DNA of 64,000 bases from Anisodus tanguticus (GCA_034509755.1 CM067549.1:47579052-47643051); one strand, 5' to 3'; numbered from the stretch's first letter, positions 32,181-44,410 are shown. Notes: a model not told the origin generated them from the sequence alone. A program made the numbers and translations.

Positions 32181-35100
32181 TCAGTTCTTCAAATTTGGAT
32201 TGCCTCGAGAAGAATTCAACGATAAAGCCACGTGTTTCTCTGAAGGAAAACAACTATGCAAGGATAGTTAGAAATGGCTAAAGAATATGTACCATGAAAC
32301 ATTGTAAGTATATCAAGAGAATTTTACTAAACAAGGGTACTAACCTCCTGTCGCGATGAGCTTCTCAACACGAGACACAATGTGTTTTCCGTAAGTGAAT
32401 TTCTTAAGGGCAGTAAGGTGTATCCTAATGCGAGAAAGAATTAGTTCGCGGCTCTGATCATCACATGTCTCAAGAACCTTTTGCACAACATAGTTTCCAA
32501 AGGGATCCTTCATCATAGCCTACATTGGAAAAAATTAAAGTGATCATGGTTGAACTTTACTGATAAACCTGGAAGGGAAGAAACGGGGCGATGGAAAAAA
32601 GGACGAGAAAGGACAACAATTGTGATTAACAAATTAAGCAAATATCTTTTCCAACCTTGTTATGTGTTTCGATTACTAAGTTAAGGATTGAAGGACTACA
32701 TAGTCCATCAATTCTATTTTCAGTTTCAATAGGCTACACAAAATTAATGTCATTGTCATGATGACTTAGATTTCCATCATAAGAACAAATACATTACAAC
32801 TTCTCCTGGATGTACCAGTTAGCTCTCCAGGTGATGGTGTTTGTACTGATTCATATTGTTGCTAAGGTGTTCTCTTCACGACTACATAATTATCAGGATT
32901 CTAACTGTTTTATAGTCAACGAAGTGAATTTTCATCGAACTAAGTAATCTTTCTGATAGAATTGGATATAATATTTAGTCATAATTATGTATATTTTGTA
33001 TATGGTAGATGTATATTTAGTCATTACTTACCGTAATTCTAGCCTAGGATTATGCTTGTATTGTGAGTATATTTACTATCCCTTTGGAATGAAATAATCA
33101 AGAAAGATATTTCTTACAAAATATACATAATTATGACTAAATATTCTATCATATTCTATCACTTTCATGTGCAAAAGCAAAGCAAGAATTCAGCACACTG
33201 CTTTCCTAGATAAATACGTTTGTTCATGTATGTAGAACGCGCACTAACACATGCACAAATAACGGATAACATCTTGTTCTTTTTTCGCTTTTCAGCTTTC
33301 CTTTCAAATGCAGAATAGAATGGTGCAAAATCTGCGAAAATAAGGAATAGTCACGGACCTGTAGAGGCTCGTTTTCTTGTGTCGAACCAAGCATATCATT
33401 CACCAGAATTTGACGCTGCTCTGGAGTTGCAAAAATCAAGCACTTCTCTACGACATTAGAAGCATACTTGTGCTGACTCATCTTTACAATTTGTCCAGTA
33501 AGCTTGCCTATTATATCAGACCTCTCATGTGGTTTACCATGTTGGAGTACATGCTAACCAAGTAAGAAAAAGACCGAAATAAGGACCAAGAACAGAACAG
33601 CAACTTATAATACAAAAATCAATGAATTCCACATCGTCTACTGCAGACATTTAGCAGCACCAAGAAGTTCAAAAATGAAAACTAGTACCCTTGTAAACAG
33701 CAGTTGCGAAAGTATCCATTAATCATTTAAGCAGAAAAGTAGAATTTAATTATCACTAAATATTCAGCCAACTAAAGGATATTAATGAAGATTCCAGGAC
33801 ACAAAATCAGCTAAAGTCGAGCATATCAGACGTTTTATCAAAGGTGAATACAACTTGGTCAGAAATTTCTTGTGCCAGTTGGAATAGACGTATTAATTTT
33901 TGCCTTAATTTTATCTGTAGGTATAGTAAAGAGCTTTGTTCCTTTAACTTGGTGGTTTACACTTCCAGCATTCAAAAAGGTGGTTTCAGGGTAAATGAGA
34001 ACGAGAAGTGCCTCGAGACTTTGAAGAAGGTTTAAAGTTTTATTTGGCGACGCCATACTGATGACAAAAACTCAGCGCCATGTCCTCAAGCACTTGCCAG
34101 TCTTTGCAACTCAAATTTGTTTCAAATACAAGGAAAATGGGAGTTGCATTTACACTAATATCTCCTTTAAAAGGTTGTCTTATCTTACATAGTAGTTTTG
34201 TATGAAAGAGTAACAAGGATGAAACGGTAATGCAAGCAAAGTTCATATGAAGTGGAACTAGTACTCTTTAAAGTTGATTTTCTTTATCAGTATTCTAGTT
34301 ATTTACAGGTACCAAGATAGAAAAGAAATGGAACTAAAATTGTTCATTTCACTAAAGATTGCTACTGATGCGAATCCGCTAGGCACAAAGAATTACATGG
34401 ATTGAAATATGATGATAGGATCACACAAAGACCGGAGTAAGGCATACATTACTTCCGCTTACGCTTTCCCTAAGACCCTAAAAATTCAAGCACAAATTTC
34501 TCATCTTTACGAACATTCTTTAAAGGCAAGTAAAAACTTAAAGAGAGAGATGACTTCAACAAAAACAGAAATGCCAGCAACACCATACCCTTCCCGTATT
34601 GCAAGAAGGTAAACTAAGTATTTTGAATTCATGTACCAATTGCATTTTCTTACTGCAACAGAACATAACAACGCAAAAAATCAACTTATAAAAGATAAGA
34701 AGCGGAAATTTTCTCCATTTCAATATGTTGATGTTGGGTTTGGTGTTGTAACATTTGACCCAACATATTCCCTGAAGTACTATTGTTAACTATCAAAAAT
34801 GTTGGGACAAATGTCACAATATTCGGACCAACATTTCCTCATAACAGTTTTGCATTACTTCACGTTAAACAGTAATACTTTTACCGTGAGGTAAAAACGA
34901 CTTAGACATGTGAATTAGGAGCTGTGTAAAATGTGGGAGAACGAGTCAAAACTTGGGGAAGAAGTCGCGTGAAGATCAAATCAAAGTTGTTGAGATTTCG
35001 ACTCCATGATCTTCTCAAACAAACACACAAGCTGCCCATCTTTCCCTCAACCTCCTCAACTGATCGATGAGCCTTTGAAGGAAGACTCTCTACTATAAAT

Positions 35101-38100
35101 AGAGAGGCTACAAGAGTGAATCGATATCCAGAAACAGATTGCAAAAATATCAAGAGAGCTCTCGAGAATTCATATCAGAAAACTGGACCGCAAGTGCTGT
35201 CTGAGCGTGTCGACAACATTCTGTCCAACATTATAATTGTTGCTTAAATTCTAGATTTGTTATGTATTGAAGCAATTATAATGAGATGTTTTCTATGTCT
35301 ATTTAGGTGGATTTTTCAGGCAGAAGTCATCTGCGACTTCAATATTTTAATTCCTTTTGTTTTATTTTGTAAAATTGTAAAAGAAGGAATTTGTTCAATT
35401 GTATATAAATATATACAATACTTTCGGTCATTGACCGTCATAGGTTATATAATATATATAACATATAACCTATGTAAATATTAAACCTTTGTGTTCTTTA
35501 AATTTCCGCTGCATTGCTCTTTAAAGTTTTCTATTTTTACTAAAGTGTTGTCACTGGTGCCGGACGACATTGTCGCCGACATTCGGAAACTGAATTGGCA
35601 TTTGAGTTAGTTTGTTTTCAGTTTGTCTTTATTGTTCCATAGCATACCCGGACCTCACACAATACATTCAGAATCATTTAATTAGTGAAGCAACGATGTC
35701 AAGTAATGATGAAATCAAGATGAAAATGTCTTAATTAAGTGGATTACCTGAATGACATAGTTTCCATATTGATCCAGCACTAGAGTATCGACAGCCTGCA
35801 CTATTTCATCCATGATAATCTTTTGTGTCTCCGGGTTGTTGCAGTACTCGAGGACTCTCTGACAATGAACAGATCCAAAGTGATTGAGGGTACTCGACAC
35901 ATCAAAACAAAGAACCGAAAAAGAAGCCAGATCGTTACCTGAATGACACGACATCCATAAGGATGTGTGGATAGAGACACAACATGCCCGAAGAAGGAAG
36001 CTACAATAAAGTGAATTCGATCTTGAGGTACATACTCTATGCACTTCTGAATAACATGATTACCATTCTGATCACGAACACATTTCATCACATAGCCATC
36101 TAGTTCTGTAGCCATTTGCTTCTGCAATTCCACATCAAAGACCTCCAAAGCCTGTGCTCATCACAATATGTTTCGTTCCATAATCAAGAAAAATGGAACA
36201 AAAGGATGAACCATTAAGCAAGGATATAATACTCAATAAAGTATTAAGCAATTTTAGTGTTATAGAATGGGTAAAGTTCAATTACTTTAATGCGACAAAA
36301 AAATAGTTTTTTGACTTTGCTATGATAGTTAGTAATAGTGGCGGAGCCATGATTTTCATTAAAGGTGTTCAGATTATGAAGAAGCAAGCACACAGAGAAG
36401 CCAGAGAATTCAACATCTACTATATATACATAAAAAATAATTTTAACCTTGTATATACAGACGGTGTAATTTTCCGCCGAAGGGGGTTGGATGAGAACCC
36501 TTGCCCCCACCTGGCTCCACCCCTGGTTAGTAAAGTTAAGTGACTGTACATGAAATTAACCCCTTTTATTCCTTCTAGGCTTTTTTAAAACAAAAAAGTT
36601 GGCCATGGACCTATAGTATCTAGACCAAGTTATTATGCAGAATAAAGCATAAGGATCAACCTTCTGAATAACTCTGCAACCATACATTTGAAGACTCAGA
36701 GGAAAAACGTGACCGATAAGTTGCCTTGCTAGTTCCTTTCTTTGACTCTCCGTTCCATGCTCAAGGAACTGTTTACATTGATTAACAAAGAACAATCAAT
36801 ACAAACTTCATCTAGGATAGTGCACAGTTTGAAAAGGAAAAAGAAGCGAAGAAGCAAAAAAAATGATAGACGGTATAAAATGACAATACGTACCTTCTGT
36901 ATGACATAATTTCCAGAGACGTCGGTCATTAAACTGTGAGCATGAGGAAGAATTTCCGGGAATACCTTCATCTTTTCTTCGACAGTGGCAGTTTCCAGCT
37001 TCTTTTGAATAAATCGACTCCCATACTGATCCTTACTAAGTAATAGAAAAGGGCAATTAAAGGAAAAGAGAGATAATATAACTAAGTATATAATCAGACC
37101 TCTCTATAACAACCATGTTTTCCGTGGAACAAATCTTTCATGTTATGATATGTCATATTATATATTCTCTATAACAACATTTCGCTATAACAACCAAAAA
37201 ATATCAGAACAAACGATGATGTTATAGAGAGGTTTGACTGTATATGGAAAAAGCAGCTAATGCGCACCTGAACTCTACAACATGATTGAGAACATCCAAG
37301 AGGTCCAACGACCTCGGGTTGTTCTTGAGATCTTCCAGCAGAGATGGTGCAATACTTCCATCAGCAACGTTCTCTGAATGCCATGAATTTGTGGACTCAT
37401 CAGTAGAATTTCTCAAGGCAATAGGACTTCTGGATCCTACTGTCACATGCAATGAACTTGCTATTTTATTCTCTTGGCCTGAGCCAAGCACATGAGTCAC
37501 ATGATACGGATCCGTTAAACTGCAAGGACTACGTATAAAAGATGAGAAATATTGTTGGCTTTGTTGGGGAAGCGATGCCTCAGCATACATTGTTCCAAGA
37601 ACTTTTAAGTCTGTATTGCCATGAGAAGTTCCAATCAAGTTTCTTCCTTTAGAGGAATTGTCTGGAAGAACAGTTACATATTTCGGGTTACCAGAAGTTT
37701 TCTGCAAGTATTGTCCATTCCCACTAACACCATTTAAATGAGAACCTGACACATTTTTTGAACAATGTGAGCACAAAAAGCCTTAGGATTGAAAATCTAA
37801 TGCACATGACATCACGCTTGATCAATAAACCTTACCAAGATTGTTGTTCAACACCATGTTAAGCTTCGGATTATATTTGTATCCACTAGGTAAATATCCA
37901 GTAGAATCAGCAACGTGATAATTATTGACCTGGTGTTGGACTCTAGAGTTTTGACTTTGAAAATTCGTATGTCCATCAAGGTAGAAGGCAGAATTATGGT
38001 CCCTCGGAACATCTTTATTTTTTACAAGATAGGAAAAATCGGAAGCAGCACCCAAATTTTCAGCTCCATAGTATTCAATTAATTGTTGCTGCACATCCTG

Positions 38101-40006
38101 CCTATAACCATTTGATACTCCATTTTGAAGCCAAGGCTGCTGCTGCATATTATCATCATACTGAAGGCGAGATAAAGAGGTAGTAAGATCAGAAACGTTA
38201 GCCATCCCCGAGGAGACACCATTGAGACCTTTTGAACTTGTTTTGTCAATTGAAAGCTGGGGACTAGGTGATCCTGTAAATGAACGAGGCTCAGGTGAAA
38301 AGCCAGGGGGAGCATTTCTAGTGGACGATGCCTTTGTGTGTTCTGTGCTTTCGGAGTGTGAAAGATCAGCAGATGAGCGTGCAGATTGGTCGATTCCTTC
38401 CTGAAAAAGAAAAGCATCTAATGTTAATTTAAAAGATTCCGAAATATCACGAGAAGTGGAGGAAGCTCAATAACCCTAAGATCAAAGAATTTCATCGGTA
38501 ATCATGGATTTAGGTACCTTCCCCATCTAGTTTATTTTCTCGATGTTTTGACATGATAAATCTTGGAAAGACGATAGTTTGCATATAAAGTCATGTTCCA
38601 ACGGGGGGCTCCTAGTGGCCGTTGGAACTGCAATATGTTCGCCCTGATTGATATTTCCTTCTAAGAGGACTCATATCTTTGCATACATTTTATCAGTAAG
38701 TCTATTTGAAGGTATCACCACAGTACAAATAATGCATACATGTTTTCCCCTGAACATTACTACATGAATATATGATTTTATAATCTAAACTGAAGTATAA
38801 AACTTATACTTGACGACTACTTGCTTGCAAGGACAACTTATATTTGATCACTATGTGTTGCTATGCACCAAAAAAAGAAAAACAGTGTTAATCTGTCACA
38901 AACACAAATCAACATGAGAAGTGTTGGTAAATTGATTACTTCAACAACAACAATTACCCAGTGTGGTCCCACAAGTGGGGTCTAGTGAGGGTGGGTGTAC
39001 GCAGACCTTACCCCCAACTTTGCAGGGTAGAGAGGTTGTTTCTGATAGAACCTTGGCTCAAGAAAAGCATTTTTCAAAACAGGTATGAGAAAAATACAAG
39101 TAAAAAGCTTGTAAAAATTAGTTACTTCAATGAACTAAATAGCAGCATTTGACAAAAGAGAATATGCAAGGGTGAAGTAAATATAAGCAGAGGCGGAGCC
39201 AGAATTTTTAGTTTATTATGGATTCTTACTCACAACCCTTTTTGCATACTGGTTTCTTGATAGATTATTTATACATATTAAACCAAGACAAAAGAGATCA
39301 CCTGAACTATGTCTGCGAAACTCTTTTTCCTTACACCAATTCCAGTGCTCGATTCCAAGTTTCCTCGTGAAAGATTCCTCGCAGCTGTCTTCCTCAGCTT
39401 TATCAATTCGTCTTCCGCCCTCTGTAGAGGAAAACCTGGCTGCATCTCGAACAAGGATGAACCGCCACCTTGTTCCATCAAATTCTTGCTCATAAATCCA
39501 CATCCCCCAGCCTGAACCCTCTGAGCAATTCTCCAATCCTCTCGAGACAACAACGGTGGAGGCAATCTCGGATTGAGATTGACATTCGAGTAGTAGTATG
39601 TTAAGTACGCGGGGTGTGATCGAATTTGTTCTTCCGTCAAAATGTCACCACTAGAATTACCACCACCACCACCACCACCACCACCACTGTTGTTGTTGTT
39701 GTTATTACTACTATTAGATTGTGCTAAATTGGAATTCCTAAACAAACTTCCAACAGCACTCAACGATCCTTCAACAGTAGGAGGTGCACTACCACTCCTC
39801 GATATATTCAAACCTCTCTCCCGTTCACCAACTAAATCACGATTATGTTGCTGTTCCTGCTGCCTCACAAGTATTGCCTTGAACTCACTCTCCAAACTGT
39901 TCTTGCCCTTTGTATTCCCATTTGAATTTGGTGCCATCATCTTATCACCATTACTCACATTCACATTGGACAGAACAACATTGTCTCCCACACTCCCTTT
40001 AGTCAT
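32181..40006 (-). CDS. PUM: Pumilio/PUF-family RNA-binding protein, ten coding exons
   Basis: Coding exons (minus strand): 39302-40006, 37836-38400, 37268-37781, 36894-37035, 36661-36768, 35939-36151, 35748-35858, 33359-33553, 32345-32519 and 32181-32239. They total 2787 nt and 928 residues, all GT-AG and in phase. The start MTKGSVGDN is chosen because upstream codons lie in a likely leader intron. The N-terminal NABP-like region has RSGSAPPTVEGS (70-81) and NVNLNPRLPPPLLSREDWR (141-159), preceded by six Asn and nine Gly. The last ~340 residues hold eight PUF repeats with base-reading residues SR-Q, NY-Q, CR-Q, NH-Q, CR-Q, NY-Q, SN-E and NY-Q. That is the Pumilio code for UGUANAUA in 3' untranslated regions. 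The expected role is cytoplasmic repression or decay of mRNAs. It looks intact. Confidence 0.95.
32966..33155. repeat. foldback element in Pumilio intron 8
   Basis: The left arm contains ATATTTAGTCATAATTATG (about 32968-32990) and the right arm contains CATAATTATGACTAAATAT (about 33125-33143), so long inverted arms enclose about 130 bp. GATAGAAT-type bases extend the arms outward. It may be a MITE or a folded LTR fragment. Confidence 0.65.
34728..35550. mobile_element. possible solo LTR in Pumilio intron 7
   Basis: This block starts TGTTGATGTTGGGTTTGG and ends near TGTTGTCA. It contains CTACTATAAATAGAGAGGC (TATA-like, about 35088-35106) followed by a transcript-like stretch. Just right of it, CTGGTGCCGGACGACATTG (from about 35554) could be a primer-site-like or internal remnant. 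No target duplication was found, so the call is tentative. Confidence 0.35.
37093..37240. mobile_element. TA-flanked MITE, copy 2, Pumilio intron 3
   Basis: The right end AGAGGTTTGACTG and left end ATCAGACCTCTCTATAAC form inverted repeats, with TA on both sides. The interior CATGTTATGATATGTCATATT matches the 28162-28343 copy in ARP7. Confidence 0.75.
38945..39121 (-). mobile_element. TS-like SINE with 9-bp TSD, Pumilio intron 1
   Basis: TTACTTCAA flanks the insert at 38936-38944 and 39122-39130. On the minus strand it ends in TTG repeats after the conserved tail (TGGGATTACACTGGG-like region), and upstream of that has ACCTGTTTTGAAAAATGC. The 177-bp size fits a TS-type SINE. Confidence 0.8.
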
Positions 40007-40010
40007 GTTA

Positions 40011-40625
40011 ACTAAGGTTAAAAAACAATATCTCAAATCAGAAAGATCAAATAAATTAACAGTAAATAATTAATATATCAATCAAGAATACAGCTAATAC
40101 CAAATGCAACTAAAGTAATTTCTAAAATTCAAATAAAAAGAAAATCAATAACAAAAAAAAACATCTTTTTTCGCAACCCCGTAATTCTAACACACTCGGG
40201 AATTCTAACAAGGGAATTCAAGAAATTGCACATCTAAAATTTGAACCATGTTTGTCACTGCATTAGAACCTTTGCGGATTCATCCGTATTTATACAGTAT
40301 AAATTTTCCACGAAGAAAATTCAATTGAACCCCTTCATTGTACATAATACATAGCCCCCCACCCCCCATGTACAAACATCAAATTCAAACACAAGATCAC
40401 ACATAATTCAATAACTTTTAAGCCATAACAAACATGTACATTCACAATATAGAAGATTTCTGACGTAAATTCGAGACAAATGCTATGAAATATAAGAGAG
40501 TGTATGATAATTAAAGCAAAAATACGTACATTGATGGAAGAATCTTGATGTTTTCAAGCTTCCATACGACAATCTAGGCAAAGGGGTTGGGTGAAAACAT
40601 GAAAGAAGAGGAAATTCTTAGATTG
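40011..40625 (-). promoter_or_regulatory. Pumilio 5' leader with probable leader intron
   Basis: A 5' splice site (AAT before GTACGTATTT) lies at 40529/40530 and a matching acceptor (TTTTTTAACCTTAG) at 40011/40012, seven bases before the ATG. The first leader exon would cover about 40530-40625. A leader intron is common in plant regulatory genes. The cap site is not determined. Confidence 0.55.
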
Positions 40626-40953
40626 AGACCCAATCAAACGTTAATTTAGGAATGATTAAGGTTGTTCAATTCTTTTATGACGCTAATTATTTGCTTGTGC
40701 TCCTATTGTTGAGGATGGGTTGTGGCTTTACGTGCATGGGGCCTTTTTAATTAGTACTTGTGAATAATGTGATAATGATGATAAATTATTAATTAATGTT
40801 GTTTCTTTAAGTGATAAAGATGTATATTGGCACGTGTCTTAACGAGGAGACTTAGGACCTAGCTAGGAGAAAATATTGGAACTAAAAATCCCTTAAAAAG
40901 TGGTGGAATCTTGAATTGGGAAGTTCTAGAAAGTTATATACACTAATAATATA

Positions 40954-41188
40954 CTCCATCCGAATAAAAAAGAGTGTCCATTTAGCCTTTATTTTTTAGA
41001 TAAAAAAGAGTGTTCACTTATCAAAGCAAAGCAAAAAAAGAATTAACCTTACTTTTTTAAATTTACAATAAGTATTAGGTGACTAAATCTCAATACTTAT
41101 TTAATTAGGAAAATTTTAGTCAAATTACTTATTTTTGTGTAAGAATTAATATATTAATGACTAAGTGGACACTATTTCTTATTCGGAG
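40954..41188. mobile_element. MITE with CTCC...GGAG termini and TA duplication
   Basis: The left end is CTCCATCCGAATAAAAAAGA and the right end reverse-complemented is CTCCGAATAAGAAATAGTG, each flanked by TA. The arms also share GTGTCCATTTAG and GTGTCCACTTAG. No coding capacity. A Stowaway-like MITE upstream of the Pumilio gene. Confidence 0.75.
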
Positions 41189-41289
41189 TAATATCTTTTC
41201 ACTCTCAATGCAATTTAACTTACTAGTATATAATTTTAGATTGTGTGTGGAATAATTCTCTTCATGATTCTTTAATGACTTTTCCATTC

Positions 41290-42179
41290 TACATTAGGAT
41301 ACACGCCCAAGTCCAACTTTAAAGGCGTCACAGTACACCGTCACACCACCTGAACCCGTCCGGCAAGGCTAGCACTCATGTAATGATGAACCTTTTCTTC
41401 GACTTTGAAAAGTGTGCACACAAGTGTCGGATCACTGAAATTTGATTTTCTTCTGTGTTAACCTTGTCAGCGTTGTTGCCAACATGGTAAATCTTTCTAG
41501 AAATCTCTTATAATAACCGGTCAAACGCAAGAAACTCTTATTTTCGATAGACACCACCGGTCTTGACCAATTCTTAATTGCTTATATCTTTTAAGGGTCT
41601 ATTTTAATTCCCTCACTGAACACTACGTGGCCTACAAATGTTAGTGACGGTAGTCAAAATTCATACATCAAAAATTCGAGCTCATTAGTCACTAGTAAAT
41701 TTGTTCGTGCTTCGCATGGTAAATCTCTCTAGAAATCTCCTATAATAACCGGTCAAACGCAAGAAACTCTTATTTTCGATAGACACCACCGGTCTTGACC
41801 AATTCTTAATTGCTTATATCTTTTAAGGGTCTATTTTAATTCCCTCACTGAACACTACGTGGCCTACAAATGTTAGTGACGGTAGTCAAAATTCATACAT
41901 CAAAAATTCGAGCTCATTAGTCACTAGTAAATTTGTTCGTGCTTCGCATGGTAAATCTCTCTAGAAATCTCCTATAATAACCGGTCAAACGCAAGAAACT
42001 CTTATTTTCGATAGACACCACCGGTCTTGACCAATTCTTAATTGCTTATATCTTTTAAGGGTCTATTTTAATTCCCTCACTGAACACTACGTGGCCTACA
42101 AATGTTAGTGACGGTAGTCAAAATTCATACATCAAAAATTCGAGCTCATTAGTCACTAGTAAATTTGTTCGTGCTTCGC
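41290..42179 (-). pseudogene. Ty3/gypsy RT-RNase H remnant with triplicated segment
   Basis: On the minus strand the repeated unit translates to fragments like TFVGHVVFSEGIKIDP, IKNWSRPV and LTGYYRRFLERF, the region linking gypsy reverse transcriptase to RNase H. Stops separate them. Further down (41480-41290) a decayed RNase H start is just discernible (VLALPDGF). The upstream catalytic part of what may be the same element lies at 44920-45053. Confidence 0.7.
41484..42179 (-). repeat. three exact-period 232-bp tandem units
   Basis: Units are 41484-41715, 41716-41947 and 41948-42179, each starting ATGGTAAATC or, after the last, ATGATTATAA. Units 2 and 3 appear identical. Unit 1 differs by a few bases (CTTTCTAGAAATCTCTTA instead of CTCTCTAGAAATCTCCTA). 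The array is recent compared with the old gypsy sequence it copies. Confidence 0.93.
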
Positions 42180-43086
42180 ATGATTATAAAAAGTAATAGT
42201 AATTCAGGAAATGATCGTGTAAAATCTTGAGATAAACTAAATTTTCTATATGATATTTATGGGTGTAATTTCAGTACTTCAAGCATCATACTTACAAGTC
42301 ATATAAATGGAAAATCTTGTTATGTAAACTTAATAAGCATTTCTTAATCAATTAGCCTTTTCTTTTCTTAAAAAATGAAAATAACAAATTTCTTATTTTT
42401 GGAAACAATAATGTCTTTGACTAATATATATATATAATATATATAATATATGTATATTTGCATATTAAATTCTAAAATGTTTTCTGAAGTTTATCATATT
42501 TTTTTTAAAAATTAACAAAGAAGATATGTGAAATAAAAAGTAAAAGAAATTACAAAACAAATAAATCTCGCCTTTTGACCAATTATCTTTTCTTCACCTT
42601 TTTCATTCTTCTTCCCATTTTCCCCTCTTTAATAATTTTTTGTAGCATTATATTAAGAAAAACCATTTATGGAAGGAGAGGATATTTTAGAGCAAAACAT
42701 GGATTATTCCTAGCTGCTATTTCCTTCTTTCTTTGGTTTTCTTGAGTTCCTTAATTGTCATTTCTCTTTCTTTAGTTAGTTAAAAGTACAAGTTATAACT
42801 TATGCACACATATTCTAATTTTGGGAATCAAATGATCCCATAAATATAATATTTGTATGAGCAGATTAAAACACAAATAGTAAAAAAAAAAAAAAAATAG
42901 TCAGTATGAAATTTCAGCGCACTTGTAACTTTCGAAATTATTCATTATGAAATTGAATTATAAAAAGTGAATCACTACTTGCGAAGAAAGAACAATCTTA
43001 ATACATATACTACACCTCCAACCAGATTTTGTTAATCGGTGGATGATAATGTAAAAACCTTTATATAGATATGAGAGAGCTTAGAG
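42180..43086. other. AT-rich spacer
   Basis: This holds an AT microsatellite near 42424-42455 and a poly(A) run near 42880-42897. I see no coding sequence. It separates the two gypsy fragments. Confidence 0.4.
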
Positions 43087-43091
43087 CAAAT

Positions 43092-44006
43092 TATTGGGAT
43101 ACAATTGTTGTAGGGAACGGGAAGTAAGTAACTATTACAATAGTATAAAGGATAAACAAACTATTACAATGAAACTGGAAATCAAAACCTTACAAACTGC
43201 TTGTGTGATTTGTTGAGTCGAGTGATGACACTCTGTCTTTAAGACAAGATTGCCCCGTATATCTCCTTTTACGGTATTGAGCAATAGTCTCCCAAGATAC
43301 AACAGCAACTTTAACAAGTGAGCAAAGAAAACTCGAGTGTTACTCTTGAAGAACTTTGAGTATAGTGACTTTTCTAGAGAGGAAGAATATTAAATCAGAA
43401 AATCTGGAGAATTCTCTAAGTGTTGAGTGTAGTGTGTTTCAATTGAGCCAAAAGCCTCAATTTATAGTGTAAGTAGAAGACTCCTCAACTAGCCAACTAA
43501 TGACCTTCAATAGCCATGTAATTGCACTTGATTGAGGGGTTACATTAAGCCAAATAATGGCTGAATTCATGTGGCAAGTAATGGAGAATCAATGCTCCAA
43601 AACCAGCCCAAATGTCAGATTTTTCCAACTTCCCGTCGCAGTATTCTGCCTCCGAAGCGCCGCGGCGCTGTGAATCAGCGCCGCGACTCCAATAGCTGAG
43701 AGCCATTTTGCGCCGCGGCCCTTCACGGCTCCGCGGCGATTTCCTACTCGTTTCATTTTACACTTTGTACACTTCTTCCTTCATTTACCAACACGGAATA
43801 CTTTGTCATTTGGCCAATAACCGTCCATAATTCTATGTCTCAAACGTATTACATATGTACCAATATCTCTTTCACTAATGAAATTTGCGATACTTGGCAC
43901 TACGTGTGCACGTGTGTGGAAACGACGTTTCCAACGTGCAGGCCCAGTTGTTCGAGTCATAAATTAATGGGATATACTTATTTTCACATTTAGTAAATTT
44001 CCAACA
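43092..44006 (-). mobile_element. solo LTR with 5-bp TSD
   Basis: CAAAT occurs at 43087-43091 and 44007-44011. On the minus strand the element starts TGTTGGAAATTT and ends GTATCCCAATA, giving imperfect TGTTGG/CCAATA termini. A TATA-like TATAAATTGAGGC lies at about 43455-43467, followed by a leader-like TC-rich stretch. No internal retroelement sequence is next to it, so LTR-LTR recombination is likely. The GC-rich part (43655-43740) has GCGCCGCGGC motifs. Confidence 0.75.
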
Positions 44007-44011
44007 CAAAT

Positions 44012-44351
44012 TTAATTCATCCAAAGAGTTTTGGTAACAGAAAAGCCACGTTATTGAATCATCATAATCAGTGCATTATCATAGTGTATTAAGTGATGGG
44101 TGAGTGGGTAATAATGTATAGGTTCGTGCAACGTTATTGCTTGAGATAATTGGTAAGTAAATGGTAATTATTGCGTATAATATACATGGCATTGGAGATG
44201 ACTAAAAGAGTTAAATGATTCATTTTTGATTTTTTTTTAACTTAGCATATAAATGAGAAAAATAGGGAAGAGACCCAAAAAAGGAGAAAAAAGATAATCT
44301 ATGTTTTTTGGCCAAAGAGAGGTGTCACCTCACTTTTCTAATGTCTAATTT

Positions 44352-44410
<59 letters not shown>

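Noticed and set aside
40006..40036. Upstream in-frame Met (MRYCFLTLVN) as Pumilio start
   Set aside because: The codons coincide with a strong splice acceptor (TTTTTTAACCTTAG) of a probable leader intron, so the ATG at 40004-40006 is preferred.
39642..40073. Plus-strand frame with long Pro and Leu runs
   Set aside because: It is the antisense shadow of the Asn6-Gly9 run in Pumilio exon 1.
41484..42179. Regular 232-bp repeats as a possible CRISPR-like array
   Set aside because: The units are contiguous without spacers, derive from a gypsy reverse transcriptase region and lie in a plant genome.
43135..43317. 60-codon minus-strand frame
   Set aside because: It falls within the solo LTR and has no protein features.
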